64,000 nt of DNA from Rhizobium sp. 9140 (lineage in GTDB: Bacteria; Pseudomonadota; Alphaproteobacteria; Rhizobiales; Rhizobiaceae): assembly GCF_900067135.1 (NCBI RefSeq), contig NZ_FJUR01000001.1, positions 2,607,501-2,671,500 of the forward strand, written 5' to 3'. The translations under genes and the position numbers were made by a program. Positions 8,942 through 20,510 of the stretch are shown piece after piece (the first letter of the stretch is position 1; each line of letters begins with the position of its first letter). Under the pieces are notes generated by a model. It saw only the letters and a program-made list of their open reading frames with translations. It had not been told where the DNA came from and ran no database searches.

Positions 8942-10669
8942 ATGACAGGCAGCAAGACACCGTCAACGACGATCGCACCGACGGGCAATCCCGATATCGA
9001 CGGCATCCTGTCGAACGACGCCTGGAGCGGCGGGGCTCTGACCTACGCCTTTCCCGAAACACGGGGCGATTACGACTATGACGATGGCACCGCCAGCTTC
9101 TTTCCCATCTCGTCGCAGCAGGTCAAGGCCGCCCTGTTTGTCCTGGAGCAATCCAGCGGCAACGCCGCCGACGATGGCTTCTCGCTCGAAGGTTTCACGC
9201 TTCTCGATCTCCAGCGCGGCAGCCCGACGGATGCGACGCTGCGGCTTGCCGGCTCCGATGCTGCGAACCCGACCGCCTTTGCCTACTATCCCGGCGCGGC
9301 ATCCGTCTCGGGCGATATCTGGTTCGGCAATGATTATGCCAACACGGATTCGGACTACACGAAGCCGAAGGCGGGCAATTATGCCTGGCACACGCTCATT
9401 CACGAACTCGGCCACGCGCTCGGCCTGAAGCACGGGCATGAGGCGGAAGAGAACGCCGCCCTGCCCCGGAACAAGGACAGTGCCGAATTTACGGTGATGA
9501 CCTACAAGGCCTATATCGGCGCGAGCATTGATGATGGCTATACCTACGGCGCTTACGATGCGCCGCAGACGTTCATGGCGCTGGATATCGCGGCCCTGCA
9601 AACCATGTACGGCGCCGACTATAGCGTCATGTCCGGGGATACGGTCTATCGCTGGACGCCGAAGAGCGGTGTGACCGTCATCGACGGGCAGACCACCATC
9701 TCACCGGGCGCAAACCGGATCTTCGCGACCCTTTGGGACGGTGGCGGCAAGGACACGTTCGATCTTACGGCCTACAGGACCAACCTCTCGGTCGATCTGC
9801 GCGCCGGCGGCTTTTCCGTGTTCGACAATGCGCAGCTGGCCGATCTCGGTGGCGGCCCGAATGGCGGCCATGCGCGCGGCAATATCTTCAATGCCTTGTT
9901 GCATGACGGCAATACGGCATCGCTGATCGAGAACGTCAATGCCGGCTCCGGCAACGACCGCCTCGTTGGCAACGAGGTCGGCAATCTTCTCCGGGGCAAT
10001 GCCGGCAAGGACAGCCTTCTCGGCCTCAACGGCAACGACATTCTCATGGGCGGCGCCGGAGCCGATGCGCTCGACGGCGGCAACGGCCTCGACACGGCAT
10101 CCTATCTCGACGCGACCGCAGGCCTCACGGCAAGCCTCGCCAAGCCCTCGGGAAATACGGGGTTCGCCGCAGGCGATACGTTCAAATCGATCGAGAATCT
10201 CACGGGCTCGGCCTTTGCCGATACCCTCACCGGAGACAACGCCGCAAACCGCATCGATGGCGGCAAGGGCAATGACAGGCTGAGCGGCGGCAACGGCAAC
10301 GACATCCTGTTCGGCGGGGCCGGCAGCGATATCCTCACCGGCGGGTCCGGGGCCGATACCTTCGTCTATGTAAGTTGGGTGGAGTCGCAAGTCACGCTAA
10401 AACAACGCGACACCATCACTGACTTCTCGTCCTCCGGCGGCGACCGCATCGACCTCTCCGGCATCGACGCCAATCTTCTCCTCGATGGCGTGCAGCATTT
10501 CACCTTCATCGGCACCGGCAGCTTCACCGATACCAGCGGCGAACTCCGCTTCGCGACCCTCAAGTCCACGACCACTGTCTATGGCGATCTCAACGGCGAC
10601 GGCAAATCAGATCTGACCCTTTATTTCGACGACCGCCTGACCCTGCACACAGGCGATTTTATCGTTTGA
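8942..10669 (+). CDS. Serralysin-like RTX metalloprotease (peptidase M10), type I secreted
   Basis: A 575-residue secreted protease. The zinc site HELGHALGLKH (HExxHxxGxxH) is near residue 156 and the Met-turn VMTYKAY near 186. The second half has glycine/aspartate nonapeptide repeats (GNDRLVGN, GGKGNDRLSGGNGNDILFGG) that bind calcium in a β-roll, then an FVY…DTITDFSSSGGDRIDLSGID end typical of the serralysin C-terminal domain. There is no Sec signal, as expected for type I secretion. The ATG at 8942 follows a GGGGTGGGG; a GTG at 8933 is possible. No HlyD/TolC-type exporter is adjacent. Confidence 0.9.
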   Translation: MTGSKTPSTTIAPTGNPDIDGILSNDAWSGGALTYAFPETRGDYDYDDGTASFFPISSQQVKAALFVLEQSSGNAADDGFSLEGFTLLDLQRGSPTDATLRLAGSDAANPTAFAYYPGAASVSGDIWFGNDYANTDSDYTKPKAGNYAWHTLIHELGHALGLKHGHEAEENAALPRNKDSAEFTVMTYKAYIGASIDDGYTYGAYDAPQTFMALDIAALQTMYGADYSVMSGDTVYRWTPKSGVTVIDGQTTISPGANRIFATLWDGGGKDTFDLTAYRTNLSVDLRAGGFSVFDNAQLADLGGGPNGGHARGNIFNALLHDGNTASLIENVNAGSGNDRLVGNEVGNLLRGNAGKDSLLGLNGNDILMGGAGADALDGGNGLDTASYLDATAGLTASLAKPSGNTGFAAGDTFKSIENLTGSAFADTLTGDNAANRIDGGKGNDRLSGGNGNDILFGGAGSDILTGGSGADTFVYVSWVESQVTLKQRDTITDFSSSGGDRIDLSGIDANLLLDGVQHFTFIGTGSFTDTSGELRFATLKSTTTVYGDLNGDGKSDLTLYFDDRLTLHTGDFIV

Positions 10670-10698
10670 GCTTGACGCTCCGCTCCGGCCAAACAGCC

Positions 10699-10722
10699 CC
10701 TCACCCCGCACGCGGGGTGAGG
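10699..10722. repeat. Dispersed intergenic palindrome (copy 1)
   Basis: CCTCACCCCGC (10699–10709) and GCGGGGTGAGG (10712–10722) form a perfect 11-bp inverted repeat just after the protease stop. It belongs to the family of CCCCGC…GCGGGG palindromes seen again at about 10779, 17896, 17996 and 33910. It could also act as a terminator. Confidence 0.7.
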
Positions 10723-10778
10723 AAACATGACCCGCGCGATTTTTCAACATGACGTGACACCATGCCCCAGGTCTCTTC

Positions 10779-10830
10779 TCCCCGCGGGCGGAGAGAAGGT
10801 GGCGGCAGCCGGATGAGGGGCTGCTACGAT
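10779..10830. repeat. Dispersed intergenic palindrome with GATGAGGGGC tail (copy 2)
   Basis: CTTCTCCCCGCGGGCGGAGAGAAGG is followed by GTGGCGGCAGCCGGATGAGGGGCTGC; the second part itself folds (GCAGCC with GGCTGC). The same two-part element appears in the opposite direction at 17896–17944 and inside uvrB at 33910–33962. It is a mobile-looking intergenic mosaic element, comparable in design to rhizobial RIME elements, though I do not claim identity with them. Confidence 0.7.
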
Positions 10831-10892
10831 CCTTTTCAGGTGAGATCTTGGGCAGGTGAGATCTTAGACGCGGAACGAGCGGCCCGCCGCAT

Positions 10893-10941
10893 GTCTTCCC
10901 CCCTTGTGGGGGAGATCGCCGACAGGCCAGAGAGGGTCTTC
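10893..10941. repeat. Dispersed 49-bp element (copy A)
   Basis: A hairpin, CCCCC-CTTG-TGGGGG, is followed by AGATCGCCGACAGGCCAGAG and AGGGTCTTC. It matches 40546–40596 over about 50 bases with few differences. A fragment (GCCGGCCAGAGAGGGTT) recurs in the mazG terminator. The gap 10670–10975 contains only these repeats and no gene. Confidence 0.75.
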
Positions 10942-10975
10942 TGTGTGCAACCCCCGCTCCCTCACCCCAAAAACA

Positions 10976-11788
10976 TCACCCCACAAACGCCCGTTCGATC
11001 ACGAACTCGCCCGGCTTGTTGTTCGCACCCTCGGTCAGTCCGGCCTCTTCAAGCAGCAGCTTCGTGTCCTTCAGCATCTCGGTCGAGCCGCAGATCATGC
11101 CGCGGTCGATCAGAGGGTCGAAGGCGGGAACGCCGAGGTCGGAGAAGAGCTTGCCGTTGCGGATAAGGTCCGTGATGCGGCCGCGGAAGGGATAGTCCTC
11201 GCGCGTCGCCGTCGCGTAGTGGCGCAGCTTGTCCCCCACCACCTCGGCCAGGAACTCGTGGTTGCGGATCTCCTCGATCAGATCGAAGCCATATTTCAGT
11301 TCGGCCACGTCGCGGGTCGTGTGCGTCAGGATGACCTCGTCGAACTTTTCAAACGTTTCCGGTTCGCGGATCAGGCTGGCAAAGGGTGCGATGCCGGTGC
11401 CGGTCGAAAACATATAGAGCCGCTTGCCGGGCGTCAGCGCGTCCAGCACCAGCGTGCCCGTCGGCTTCTTGCGCATCAGCACCTGATCGCCGGGCTTGAT
11501 GCCCTGGAGATGCGAGGTCAGCGGACCGTCCGGCACCTTGATCGAGAAGAACTCAAGTTCCTCGTCCCAGGCGGGGCTTGCGATCGAATAGGCGCGGTAA
11601 ACCGGCTTGCCGTCCACCATCAGGCCGATCATGGCGAACTCGCCCGAACGGAAGCGGAAGCCCGCCGGTCGCGTCATGCGAAAGCGGAACAGGCGGTCGG
11701 TATAATGCGTGACGCTCGTCACGGTCTCGGCAAATACGCCGGCCGGTACGGTCGCGGCGAAATCCTCGGTCTTGGCCGGAGCATTCAT
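10976..11788 (-). CDS. fpr: Ferredoxin–NADP(+) reductase
   Basis: A 270-residue FAD enzyme of the bacterial FNR class. The FAD motif RAYS is at residues 65–68, the NADP-binding FSTGTGIAPFASLIR lies near 135, and the C-terminus is ERAFVG, as in E. coli Fpr. It moves electrons between NADPH and ferredoxin or flavodoxin. Its place after cysG-cysI suggests a role in supplying electrons to sulfite reductase, alongside redox defence. It has its own 202-base upstream gap containing AGGAAAGCAAT-like sequence shared with cysI and a GGAATATTCC palindrome. Confidence 0.92.
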   Translation of the reverse strand: MNAPAKTEDFAATVPAGVFAETVTSVTHYTDRLFRFRMTRPAGFRFRSGEFAMIGLMVDGKPVYRAYSIASPAWDEELEFFSIKVPDGPLTSHLQGIKPGDQVLMRKKPTGTLVLDALTPGKRLYMFSTGTGIAPFASLIREPETFEKFDEVILTHTTRDVAELKYGFDLIEEIRNHEFLAEVVGDKLRHYATATREDYPFRGRITDLIRNGKLFSDLGVPAFDPLIDRGMICGSTEMLKDTKLLLEEAGLTEGANNKPGEFVIERAFVG

Positions 11789-11990
11789 GTTTGCGTCTCA
11801 TCCTCGTAGGCAGGTCGAGCCGAAGCCCGAAACGGAGCGAGCGAAAGGCTGACTGCGCCTCTCAGGTTTTCATGCGCGGAATATTCCAAACCGGGGCTTA
11901 AGGAAAGCAATTCCATTTCAAAATACGGCCGGAGCGGAGATTGCCTCGCGGCATCCCCGCCTCCACATCGCCGCAGATGAACAGGCCGGA

Positions 11991-12488
11991 TCAGGAAACC
12001 CGCCGCCAGCTGTAGCTGCCGGCTTCAGGAGAGGGCCGCGCCGTCGGCTGGTAATGCTCGTCGATGCCGGGCAGGCGCCCTTCCCCCAGTCTCTTCAGCG
12101 CCGTCGCGTTGGTGACGGCAAAGCTGTCGATGCCACAGCGCAGCATCAGCGGCACCTGGTCGATCAGGACGTCGCCGATGGCGCGGATCTCGCCGTCGAA
12201 CTTCAGCCGCGCGCGCAACAGCGAGGCATGGCTGAAGGCCCGCCCGTCGTTGAAGGCGGGAAAGGCGACGGCGACGAGCGCGATGCGGTCGAGATAGGGT
12301 TGCAGCCGCGTCACGTCGTCGGCCGGGTTGACGAGCACACCGAGCCCGGTCTCGCCCGCTTCCGCCTTCTCGATGAAGGTCGTCAGCCCATGGATCGCGC
12401 GCTCGTTGGAGCCGGCCTGCGTCTCATCTGTCTCGATCACCCACGCATCGTCGGTTACGAACCCGGTCGTCTTCCAGATCTGCGTCAT
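11991..12488 (-). CDS. DUF934 protein linked to sulfite reduction
   Basis: A 165-residue protein of the DUF934 family (COG3749), which is almost always next to sulfite reductase in proteobacteria. Segments seen include GVLVNPADDV, LVAVAFPAFNDGRAFSHASLLR and DVLIDQVPLMLRCGIDSFAV, typical of the family. Its exact biochemical job is unknown. The ATG at 12488 lies one base beyond the end of cysI, so the two are surely cotranscribed; a longer start inside cysI is possible but less likely. Confidence 0.88.
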   Translation of the reverse strand: MTQIWKTTGFVTDDAWVIETDETQAGSNERAIHGLTTFIEKAEAGETGLGVLVNPADDVTRLQPYLDRIALVAVAFPAFNDGRAFSHASLLRARLKFDGEIRAIGDVLIDQVPLMLRCGIDSFAVTNATALKRLGEGRLPGIDEHYQPTARPSPEAGSYSWRRVS

Positions 12489-12489
12489 C

Positions 12490-14163
<1,674 letters not shown>

Positions 14164-14313
14164 CGTTTGTCTGTTCCTTGAAGCCGTGAAGGCCACGCTT
14201 TTCCAGCGGGACGCCCCGCCGGAACCCCGGCGAAGATCGCGCAGTTCTCCTGACCCGCTTGCGCATCTCCTTAAACCAGGCCCGGCCTCAGGAAAAGCAA
14301 TGCAGCGGGAGAT
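14164..14313 (-). promoter_or_regulatory. Upstream region of cysI
   Basis: The 150-base gap before cysI contains CAGGAAAAGCAATGC (plus strand, about 14289–14303), which resembles TAAGGAAAGCAAT upstream of fpr (about 11899–11911), in the same orientation. It may be a shared operator or promoter element for the sulfur genes. The match is short and could be chance. Confidence 0.3.
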
Positions 14314-14637
14314 TTATCCGGCGGGTTGAACCGCCGCCACGTGGTGCAGGCCCTTGTAGCCCGGCGCATAGTCCATCGTCGGCCCTTCCGCGCGGATCCG
14401 CTCCCGCAGCCGCTGAGGCCGCAGCACGCCATCCACTTCCACCACCTCGATCACGTTGACGTCGACGACCTTGTTGTCGGCAAAGGCTGCCTTGCCCGCC
14501 GCTTCCAGTGCCGTCACCGCCTCGGCATGACGGGCGATAAAGGCATCCTGCAGGCTCTCGCCCCAGTTGCCGGCCGCATCCAGCCAGACGGAAATGCCGT
14601 CGGACAGTCGGTTGGCCGTCAGAACCTTGTCACTCAT
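14314..14637 (-). CDS. DUF2849 protein
   Basis: A 107-residue protein of the DUF2849 family, found in α-proteobacteria between cysG and sulfite reductase. It starts with KVLTANRLSDGISVWLDAAG and ends in a MDYAPGYKGLHHVA segment. The function is unknown; gene order suggests an accessory role in sulfite or siroheme metabolism. I chose the ATG at 14637, not 14643, because an AAGGAG lies seven bases before it; it begins two bases past the cysG stop. Confidence 0.85.
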   Translation of the reverse strand: MSDKVLTANRLSDGISVWLDAAGNWGESLQDAFIARHAEAVTALEAAGKAAFADNKVVDVNVIEVVEVDGVLRPQRLRERIRAEGPTMDYAPGYKGLHHVAAVQPAG

Positions 14638-14639
14638 CG

Positions 14640-16115
<1,476 letters not shown>

Positions 16116-16345
16116 GACGATGGGGGATCTGTCCTTTCAGGGTTCGGGTAGATATCGCCCATCCTACGCGCAAATTGAAGAAACAGAAATCCGCCAGCCC
16201 TCAGCCTCGCGTATTCTTTTCCTCATGCACGGGATTATCGGAGCAAATGTGACCCGGCACCGCCAAGCGATGCATTGCGCAGGCCACGCAATGCCCGTTA
16301 GATGAGCCCGCCGACCACCCCGCAGCTCATAGGGAACAGCGCCCG
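16116..16345. promoter_or_regulatory. Divergent cysG–deaminase intergenic region with a palindrome
   Basis: GCATTGCG (16272–16279) and CGCAATGC (16287–16294) form a perfect 8-bp inverted repeat spaced by 7 bases. It could be an operator or small hairpin. No other feature is evident in these 230 bases. Confidence 0.35.
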
Positions 16346-16933
16346 ATGTCCACCGATCCGCTTGCCGCCCGCCTTCTCTCCGTCATCGAAAACGACATCC
16401 TGCCACTGACGCAAAGGGGCGTTGCGGCCGGCAACAAGGTCTTCGGCGCCGCCATCCTGCGCAAGTCGGATCTCTCCCTCGTCGTCGCCGAGACCAACAA
16501 CGAGACGGAAAACCCGCTCTGGCACGGGGAAGTCCACACGCTGAAGCGCTTCTACGAGCGCCAGGTCGGCCACGACACGAAAGACCTCATCTTCCTGTCC
16601 ACCCACGAGCCCTGCTCCATGTGTCTCTCGGCCATCACCTGGGCGGGCTTCGACAATTTCTACTATTTCTTCAGCCACGAAGACAGCCGCGACAGCTTCG
16701 CCATCCCGCACGACCTCGTCATCCTGAAAGAGGTCTTCCGGCTGGAGCCCGGCGGCTACGCCCGCCAGAACGCCTTCTGGCGCTCGGCCGCCATCGCCGA
16801 TCTCATCGCCGCCAGCGACGAGGCCGACCGCGCGAGCCTCAAGGCCCAGGACGCCCGCATCCGCCGCCGCTATCAGGACCTGTCGGACGCCTACCAGTCC
16901 GGCAAGTCCGGAAACGCCATTCCCCTTGCCTGA
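16346..16933 (+). CDS. Cytidine/deoxycytidylate-type zinc deaminase
   Basis: A 195-residue member of the CDA/dCMP/tRNA-A34 deaminase superfamily. The zinc and catalytic residues are H60-G-E62 (WHGEVHTLKRF) and P89-C90-S-M-C93 (THEPCSMC). The substrate is not evident; guanine deaminases and tRNA adenosine deaminases share these motifs, but the C-terminal part is unlike TadA. mazG begins 31 bases after its stop, so a nucleotide-housekeeping pair is plausible. Confidence 0.8.
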   Translation: MSTDPLAARLLSVIENDILPLTQRGVAAGNKVFGAAILRKSDLSLVVAETNNETENPLWHGEVHTLKRFYERQVGHDTKDLIFLSTHEPCSMCLSAITWAGFDNFYYFFSHEDSRDSFAIPHDLVILKEVFRLEPGGYARQNAFWRSAAIADLIAASDEADRASLKAQDARIRRRYQDLSDAYQSGKSGNAIPLA

Positions 16934-16964
16934 AAACCCTTCCCCTGATGCAGAAATCCGCCCC

Positions 16965-17816
16965 ATGACCGACGCGATGCAGCCCTCCCGCGACATCCAG
17001 CAGCTCCTTGACATCATGTCCGCCCTGCGCGCGCCCGAGACCGGCTGCCCGTGGGACATCGTCCAGACCTTCGAGACCATCAAGCCCTATACGATAGAGG
17101 AGGCCTACGAAGTGGCCGACGCGATCGAGCGGGACGATATGGACGACCTCTGCGAGGAACTCGGCGATCTCCTGCTGCAAGTGGTTTTTCACGCGCGAAT
17201 GGCAGAGGAGGCCGCCGCGTTCGACTTCGGCAATGTGGTCGAAGCCGTGACGCGCAAAATGATCCGCCGCCACCCCCACGTCTTCGCCCGCTCGGATGCC
17301 GACACGCCGGATGCGGTCAAGCTTCAGTGGGACGCGATCAAGCAGGCCGAGAAAGCCGAACGCCGCGCCCGCCGCCTCCGCCGCGGCTTGAGCGACGACG
17401 CGTCCGGCTTCCTTGACGGCGTCCAGCGCCACCAGCCGGCCCTGAGCGAGGCCCTGAAGCTCCAGCAGCGCGCCGCGAAAGTCGGCTTCGACTGGTCGGA
17501 ACCCGAGCCGATCCTCGACAAGATCGAGGAGGAAATCGCAGAACTGCGCGAAGCGCTCCGCAGCGGCGACGCCGCCAAAGTCACCGACGAACTCGGCGAC
17601 CTCGTCTTCGCCATGGTCAACATCGGCCGCCACACCGGCACCGATCCTGAAATGGCGCTACGCGGCACCAACACCAAATTTCGTCGCCGCTTCCGCCACA
17701 TCGAGACGGAACTTCAAGCATCAGGCGAAAGTCTGGAAGCGGCAGCACTGGAGCGAATGGAAGCCCTCTGGCAGGACGCCAAGGCCATCGAGCGTGCGCT
17801 CGACGGGACGAGTTAG
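16965..17816 (+). CDS. mazG: Nucleoside triphosphate pyrophosphohydrolase MazG
   Basis: A 283-residue protein with two MazG folds in tandem. The first has TIEEAYEVADAIERDDMDDL then CEELGDLLLQV, and the second DKIEEEIAELREAL then TDELGDLVFAMVNI; these are the EExxE…ExxD metal-binding sets. It hydrolyses NTPs and dNTPs to monophosphates, cleaning aberrant nucleotides. The ATG at 16965 matches family length; an upstream TTG overlapping the deaminase is unlikely. A strong terminator follows directly. Confidence 0.93.
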   Translation: MTDAMQPSRDIQQLLDIMSALRAPETGCPWDIVQTFETIKPYTIEEAYEVADAIERDDMDDLCEELGDLLLQVVFHARMAEEAAAFDFGNVVEAVTRKMIRRHPHVFARSDADTPDAVKLQWDAIKQAEKAERRARRLRRGLSDDASGFLDGVQRHQPALSEALKLQQRAAKVGFDWSEPEPILDKIEEEIAELREALRSGDAAKVTDELGDLVFAMVNIGRHTGTDPEMALRGTNTKFRRRFRHIETELQASGESLEAAALERMEALWQDAKAIERALDGTS

Positions 17817-17829
17817 GTTCCAAACCAAA

Positions 17830-17865
17830 AACCCTCTCTGGCCTGCCGGCCAGAGAGGGTTATTC
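17830..17865 (+). terminator. Terminator after mazG
   Basis: A perfect 14-bp inverted repeat, AACCCTCTCTGGCC (17830–17843) and GGCCAGAGAGGGTT (17848–17861), has a four-base loop and is followed by ATTCTT. It starts 14 bases beyond the mazG stop. Part of its stem is shared with the dispersed elements at 10893 and 40546. Confidence 0.75.
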
Positions 17866-17895
17866 TTCAAAATCCAACCCGCAAAGTCCTATAAC

Positions 17896-17944
17896 AGCCC
17901 CTCATCCGGCTGCCGCCACCTTCTCCCCGCACGCGGGGCGAAGG
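17896..17944. repeat. Dispersed intergenic palindrome (copy 3, reverse orientation)
   Basis: GCCCCTCATCCGGCTGCCGC followed by CACCTTCTCCCCGC and ACGCGGGGCGAAGG is the reverse arrangement of the element at 10779–10830. It lies in the mazG–cobT gap. Confidence 0.7.
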
Positions 17945-17995
17945 AACCCGAGGCACCGCTTCCGCCTCATCTGAAAACATCACGCAGGCCACGTC

Positions 17996-18040
17996 CCCTC
18001 GCCCCGCGCGCGGGGAGAGGGTTAGGGTGAGGGGCAGCCC
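17996..18040. repeat. Dispersed intergenic palindrome (copy 4)
   Basis: CCCTCGCCCCGCGCGCGGGG then AGAGGGTTAGGGTGAGGGGC is another member of the CCCCGC/GCGGGG family with a GTGAGGGGC tail. It lies just past the end of cobT and may terminate it. Confidence 0.6.
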
Positions 18041-18067
18041 CACCCACAGCCGTCACAGCCCGTCAAA

Positions 18068-19087
18068 TCACGCCATCCGCCCGCTCACACCCGCCTGCTC
18101 GAACGTCGCCATGCCCGAATGGCACGCCGCCGCCGCCTTCACGATTCCGGCCGCAAGCGCCGCGCCCGTGCCTTCGCCGAGCCGCATGCCGAGCGCCAGC
18201 AGCGGCGTCTTGCCCAGTTGCTCGATGGCCGCCATGTGGCCGGGTTCGCCGGAGACGTGGCCGATCAGGCAGTGGTCGAGAGCGGCGGGGTTGATGGCCC
18301 TGAGGATCGCGCCTGCGGCCGTGGCGACATAGCCGTCGATGATCACGGGGATCTTCTGCATGCGGGCGGCAAGGATCGCGCCGGCCATGGCCGCCACTTC
18401 GCGCCCGCCGAGGCGCCGCAGCACCTCCAGCGGATCGGACAGATGGTCGCCATGCAGCGTCACCGCGGCTTCCACCGCAGCAATCTTCCGCTCCAGCAGC
18501 TCCCCGTGCGAGCCCGCGCCCGGCCCCACCCAGTCGCGCGCCGAACCGCCGTAAAGCGCAAGGTTGATGGCTGCCGCGATCGTCGTATTGCCGATGCCCA
18601 TTTCGCCGATGCAGAGCAGGTCCGTGCCGCCCGCAACCGCTTCCATGCCGAAGGCCATGGTGGCCGCGCAGTCGCGTTCCGTCAGCGCCGCTTCCTGCGT
18701 GATGTCGCCCGTCGGGTAGTCGAGCGCGAGGTCGAACACCTTCAGCCCGAGATCGTTGGTCACGCAGATCTGGTTGATGGCGGCGCCGCCCGCCGCGAAG
18801 TTCTCGACCATCTGCGCCGTCACGGACGGTGGGTAAGGCGTGATACCCTGCTGGGCGACGCCGTGATTGCCGGCGAAGATCGCCACCAGAGGCCGTGTCA
18901 CGGCCGGCGCACGACCCTGCCACGCCGCCAGCCAGAAGGCGATTTCCTCCAGCCGGCCGAGCGCGCCCGCCGGCTTCGTCAGTTGCGCATCGCGCGCGCG
19001 CGCCGCCGCAAGCGCTGCCGAATCAGGACCCGGCAACTGGCGAAGCAGCTCGCGAAAATCATCGAACGGAAGACCGCTGGCACTCAT
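18068..19087 (-). CDS. cobT: Nicotinate-nucleotide–dimethylbenzimidazole phosphoribosyltransferase
   Basis: A 339-residue enzyme of vitamin B12 lower-ligand activation (the enterobacterial CobT; CobU in some α-proteobacterial naming). Diagnostic segments are FAGNHGVAQQGITPYPPSVT, ENFAAGGAAINQI, GEMGIGNTTIAAAI and LIGHVSGEPGHMAAIE, whose Glu is the likely catalytic base. It makes α-ribazole phosphate, which CobS then joins to adenosylcobinamide-GDP. It diverges from cobS across a 364-base region. Confidence 0.95.
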   Translation of the reverse strand: MSASGLPFDDFRELLRQLPGPDSAALAAARARDAQLTKPAGALGRLEEIAFWLAAWQGRAPAVTRPLVAIFAGNHGVAQQGITPYPPSVTAQMVENFAAGGAAINQICVTNDLGLKVFDLALDYPTGDITQEAALTERDCAATMAFGMEAVAGGTDLLCIGEMGIGNTTIAAAINLALYGGSARDWVGPGAGSHGELLERKIAAVEAAVTLHGDHLSDPLEVLRRLGGREVAAMAGAILAARMQKIPVIIDGYVATAAGAILRAINPAALDHCLIGHVSGEPGHMAAIEQLGKTPLLALGMRLGEGTGAALAAGIVKAAAACHSGMATFEQAGVSGRMA

Positions 19088-19197
19088 CTGGCTATCCTTT
19101 TCCTCCGGCCGCTCGTCGGCCGGTCCTCTGCGCCGTCCCGGCCCGGCTCATCGTCAGGCGAAGCGGCGACACGTCATCTTGTCTCGCGCCCTCATAG

Positions 19198-19357
19198 AGG
19201 CTGTTTGGAAACCCGGCGGCGGAGAGCCGGCGAGGGATTTTCGCGCTCCGGCAGAAGAGGATCGCAGCCGATATCCTGAGATATCGGCAAGATTCTCGAC
19301 GCACCGGGGCACGAAAAGCACCGCCGGATCGACCCGTCCGGGTTTTCAAACAGTCTC
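19198..19357. repeat. Long imperfect palindrome between cobT and cobS
   Basis: Outer arms CTGTTTGGAAACCCGG (19201–19216) and CCGGGTTTTCAAACAG (19338–19353) match in 15 of 16 positions. The centre is a perfect hairpin, GCCGATATC-CTGA-GATATCGGC (19267–19288), and the sequence between is partly complementary. The whole 160 bases could fold as one rod. It looks like an intergenic mosaic element rather than a cobalamin riboswitch. Confidence 0.7.
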
Positions 19358-19451
19358 TTAAAGCGCATGACGATCCCCGGCAACGGCTTATGCCGGATCG
19401 CCGCGACCGAACGGAACAGCGAGACCCGGAACCGGGGGAGCAAACCAACTG

Positions 19452-20240
19452 ATGACCCTTGTCGCCGCCTTCCTCACCGATACGATGCGCGCCATCGCCT
19501 TTCTCAGCCGCCTGCGCGTACCCGCGCGCTTCTTCGAAGGCGACGACGGCCGCATGGGCCGCACCGTGCGCGCCTTCCCCGTGGCCGGCCTGCTCATCAC
19601 CCTGCCGGCAAGCCTCGTCTTCGCGCTGTCCCTCGCCCTCGATGCCGATCCTCTGCTTGCCGCCCTTCTCGCCCTCGGCGCGCAGACGCTCGTCACCGGC
19701 GCGCTCCACGAGGATGGTCTTGCGGACGCAGCCGACGGGCTCGGCGGCGGGCGCACGCGCGGTCATGCGCTCGACATCATGAAGGACAGCCGCGTCGGCA
19801 CCTATGGCGTCATCGCGCTGGTCCTCACGCTTGCGCTGAGAGCCGTCGCCATTGCGGATCTCGCCGACCATCTCTCGGCTGCCGGCTGCGCGCTGGCGCT
19901 CCTGGCCATCGCCGCGCTCAGCCGGGCGAGCATGGTCTGGCACTGGTCGCAGCTCGCCCCGGCGAGGGAAACGGGCGTCGCCGCCGGTGCCGGCCAGCCA
20001 CAGCCCGTTGCCGTCACCGTGGCGCTCGCCACCGGCGTCGTGCTCGCCGCGCTTCTCCTGCTGGCGGCAGGCGTCACGCTTATGGCTGCCCTCATCGCCT
20101 TCGCCGCCTTTGCCGTCACGGTTCCGCTCTGGACACGATATGTCCGCAAGAGGATTTCGGGTCATACGGGCGACACAATCGGAGCCACACAACAACTGGC
20201 CGAAACAGCCCTTCTCGTCGCCCTTGCGATCTTCGCCTGA
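19452..20240 (+). CDS. cobS: Adenosylcobinamide-GDP ribazoletransferase (cobalamin synthase)
   Basis: A 262-residue integral membrane protein. The start contains FLSRLRVPARFF, then a conserved HEDGLADAADGLGGGRTRG with the acidic metal-binding residues and KDSRVGTYG. Several hydrophobic spans follow. It catalyses the last joining step of B12 synthesis at the inner membrane, using the product of CobT encoded divergently. A DUF1289 gene follows 39 bases downstream. Confidence 0.95.
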   Translation: MTLVAAFLTDTMRAIAFLSRLRVPARFFEGDDGRMGRTVRAFPVAGLLITLPASLVFALSLALDADPLLAALLALGAQTLVTGALHEDGLADAADGLGGGRTRGHALDIMKDSRVGTYGVIALVLTLALRAVAIADLADHLSAAGCALALLAIAALSRASMVWHWSQLAPARETGVAAGAGQPQPVAVTVALATGVVLAALLLLAAGVTLMAALIAFAAFAVTVPLWTRYVRKRISGHTGDTIGATQQLAETALLVALAIFA

Positions 20241-20279
20241 GGCACCGATATAGACACATCATTCCCACGCGGATCTTTT

Positions 20280-20510
20280 ATGGAATCACCCTGTACCTCC
20301 GTCTGCTCCATCGATGCCGCCACCGGCTACTGTCGCGGCTGCGGGCGCACGGGCGACGAGATCGCGACATGGACGCTCTTCAGCGACCGCGAACGCCGGC
20401 ACATCATGACCGGCCTGCACACGCGCATGAGTTCACTGGATGCCTCGTCACGTCTGGAAACGCGGAGCGCCCGCGTCGACCGTATCGCCCGGGAGCGCAC
20501 GAAACGATGA
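20280..20510 (+). CDS. DUF1289 small cysteine-containing protein
   Basis: A 76-residue protein starting MESPCTSVCSIDAATGYCRG, then CGRTGDEIATW, the four-cysteine pattern of DUF1289 (a likely small metal- or Fe–S-binding domain). Function unknown. It is followed by an overlapping aspartic-protease gene (ATGA), so both are translated from one message. Confidence 0.85.
   Translation: MESPCTSVCSIDAATGYCRGCGRTGDEIATWTLFSDRERRHIMTGLHTRMSSLDASSRLETRSARVDRIARERTKR

Noticed and set aside
19088..19451. Cobalamin riboswitch between cobT and cobS
   Set aside because: No recognisable B12-box or GCCACTG-type core could be found; the structure seen is a long palindrome instead.
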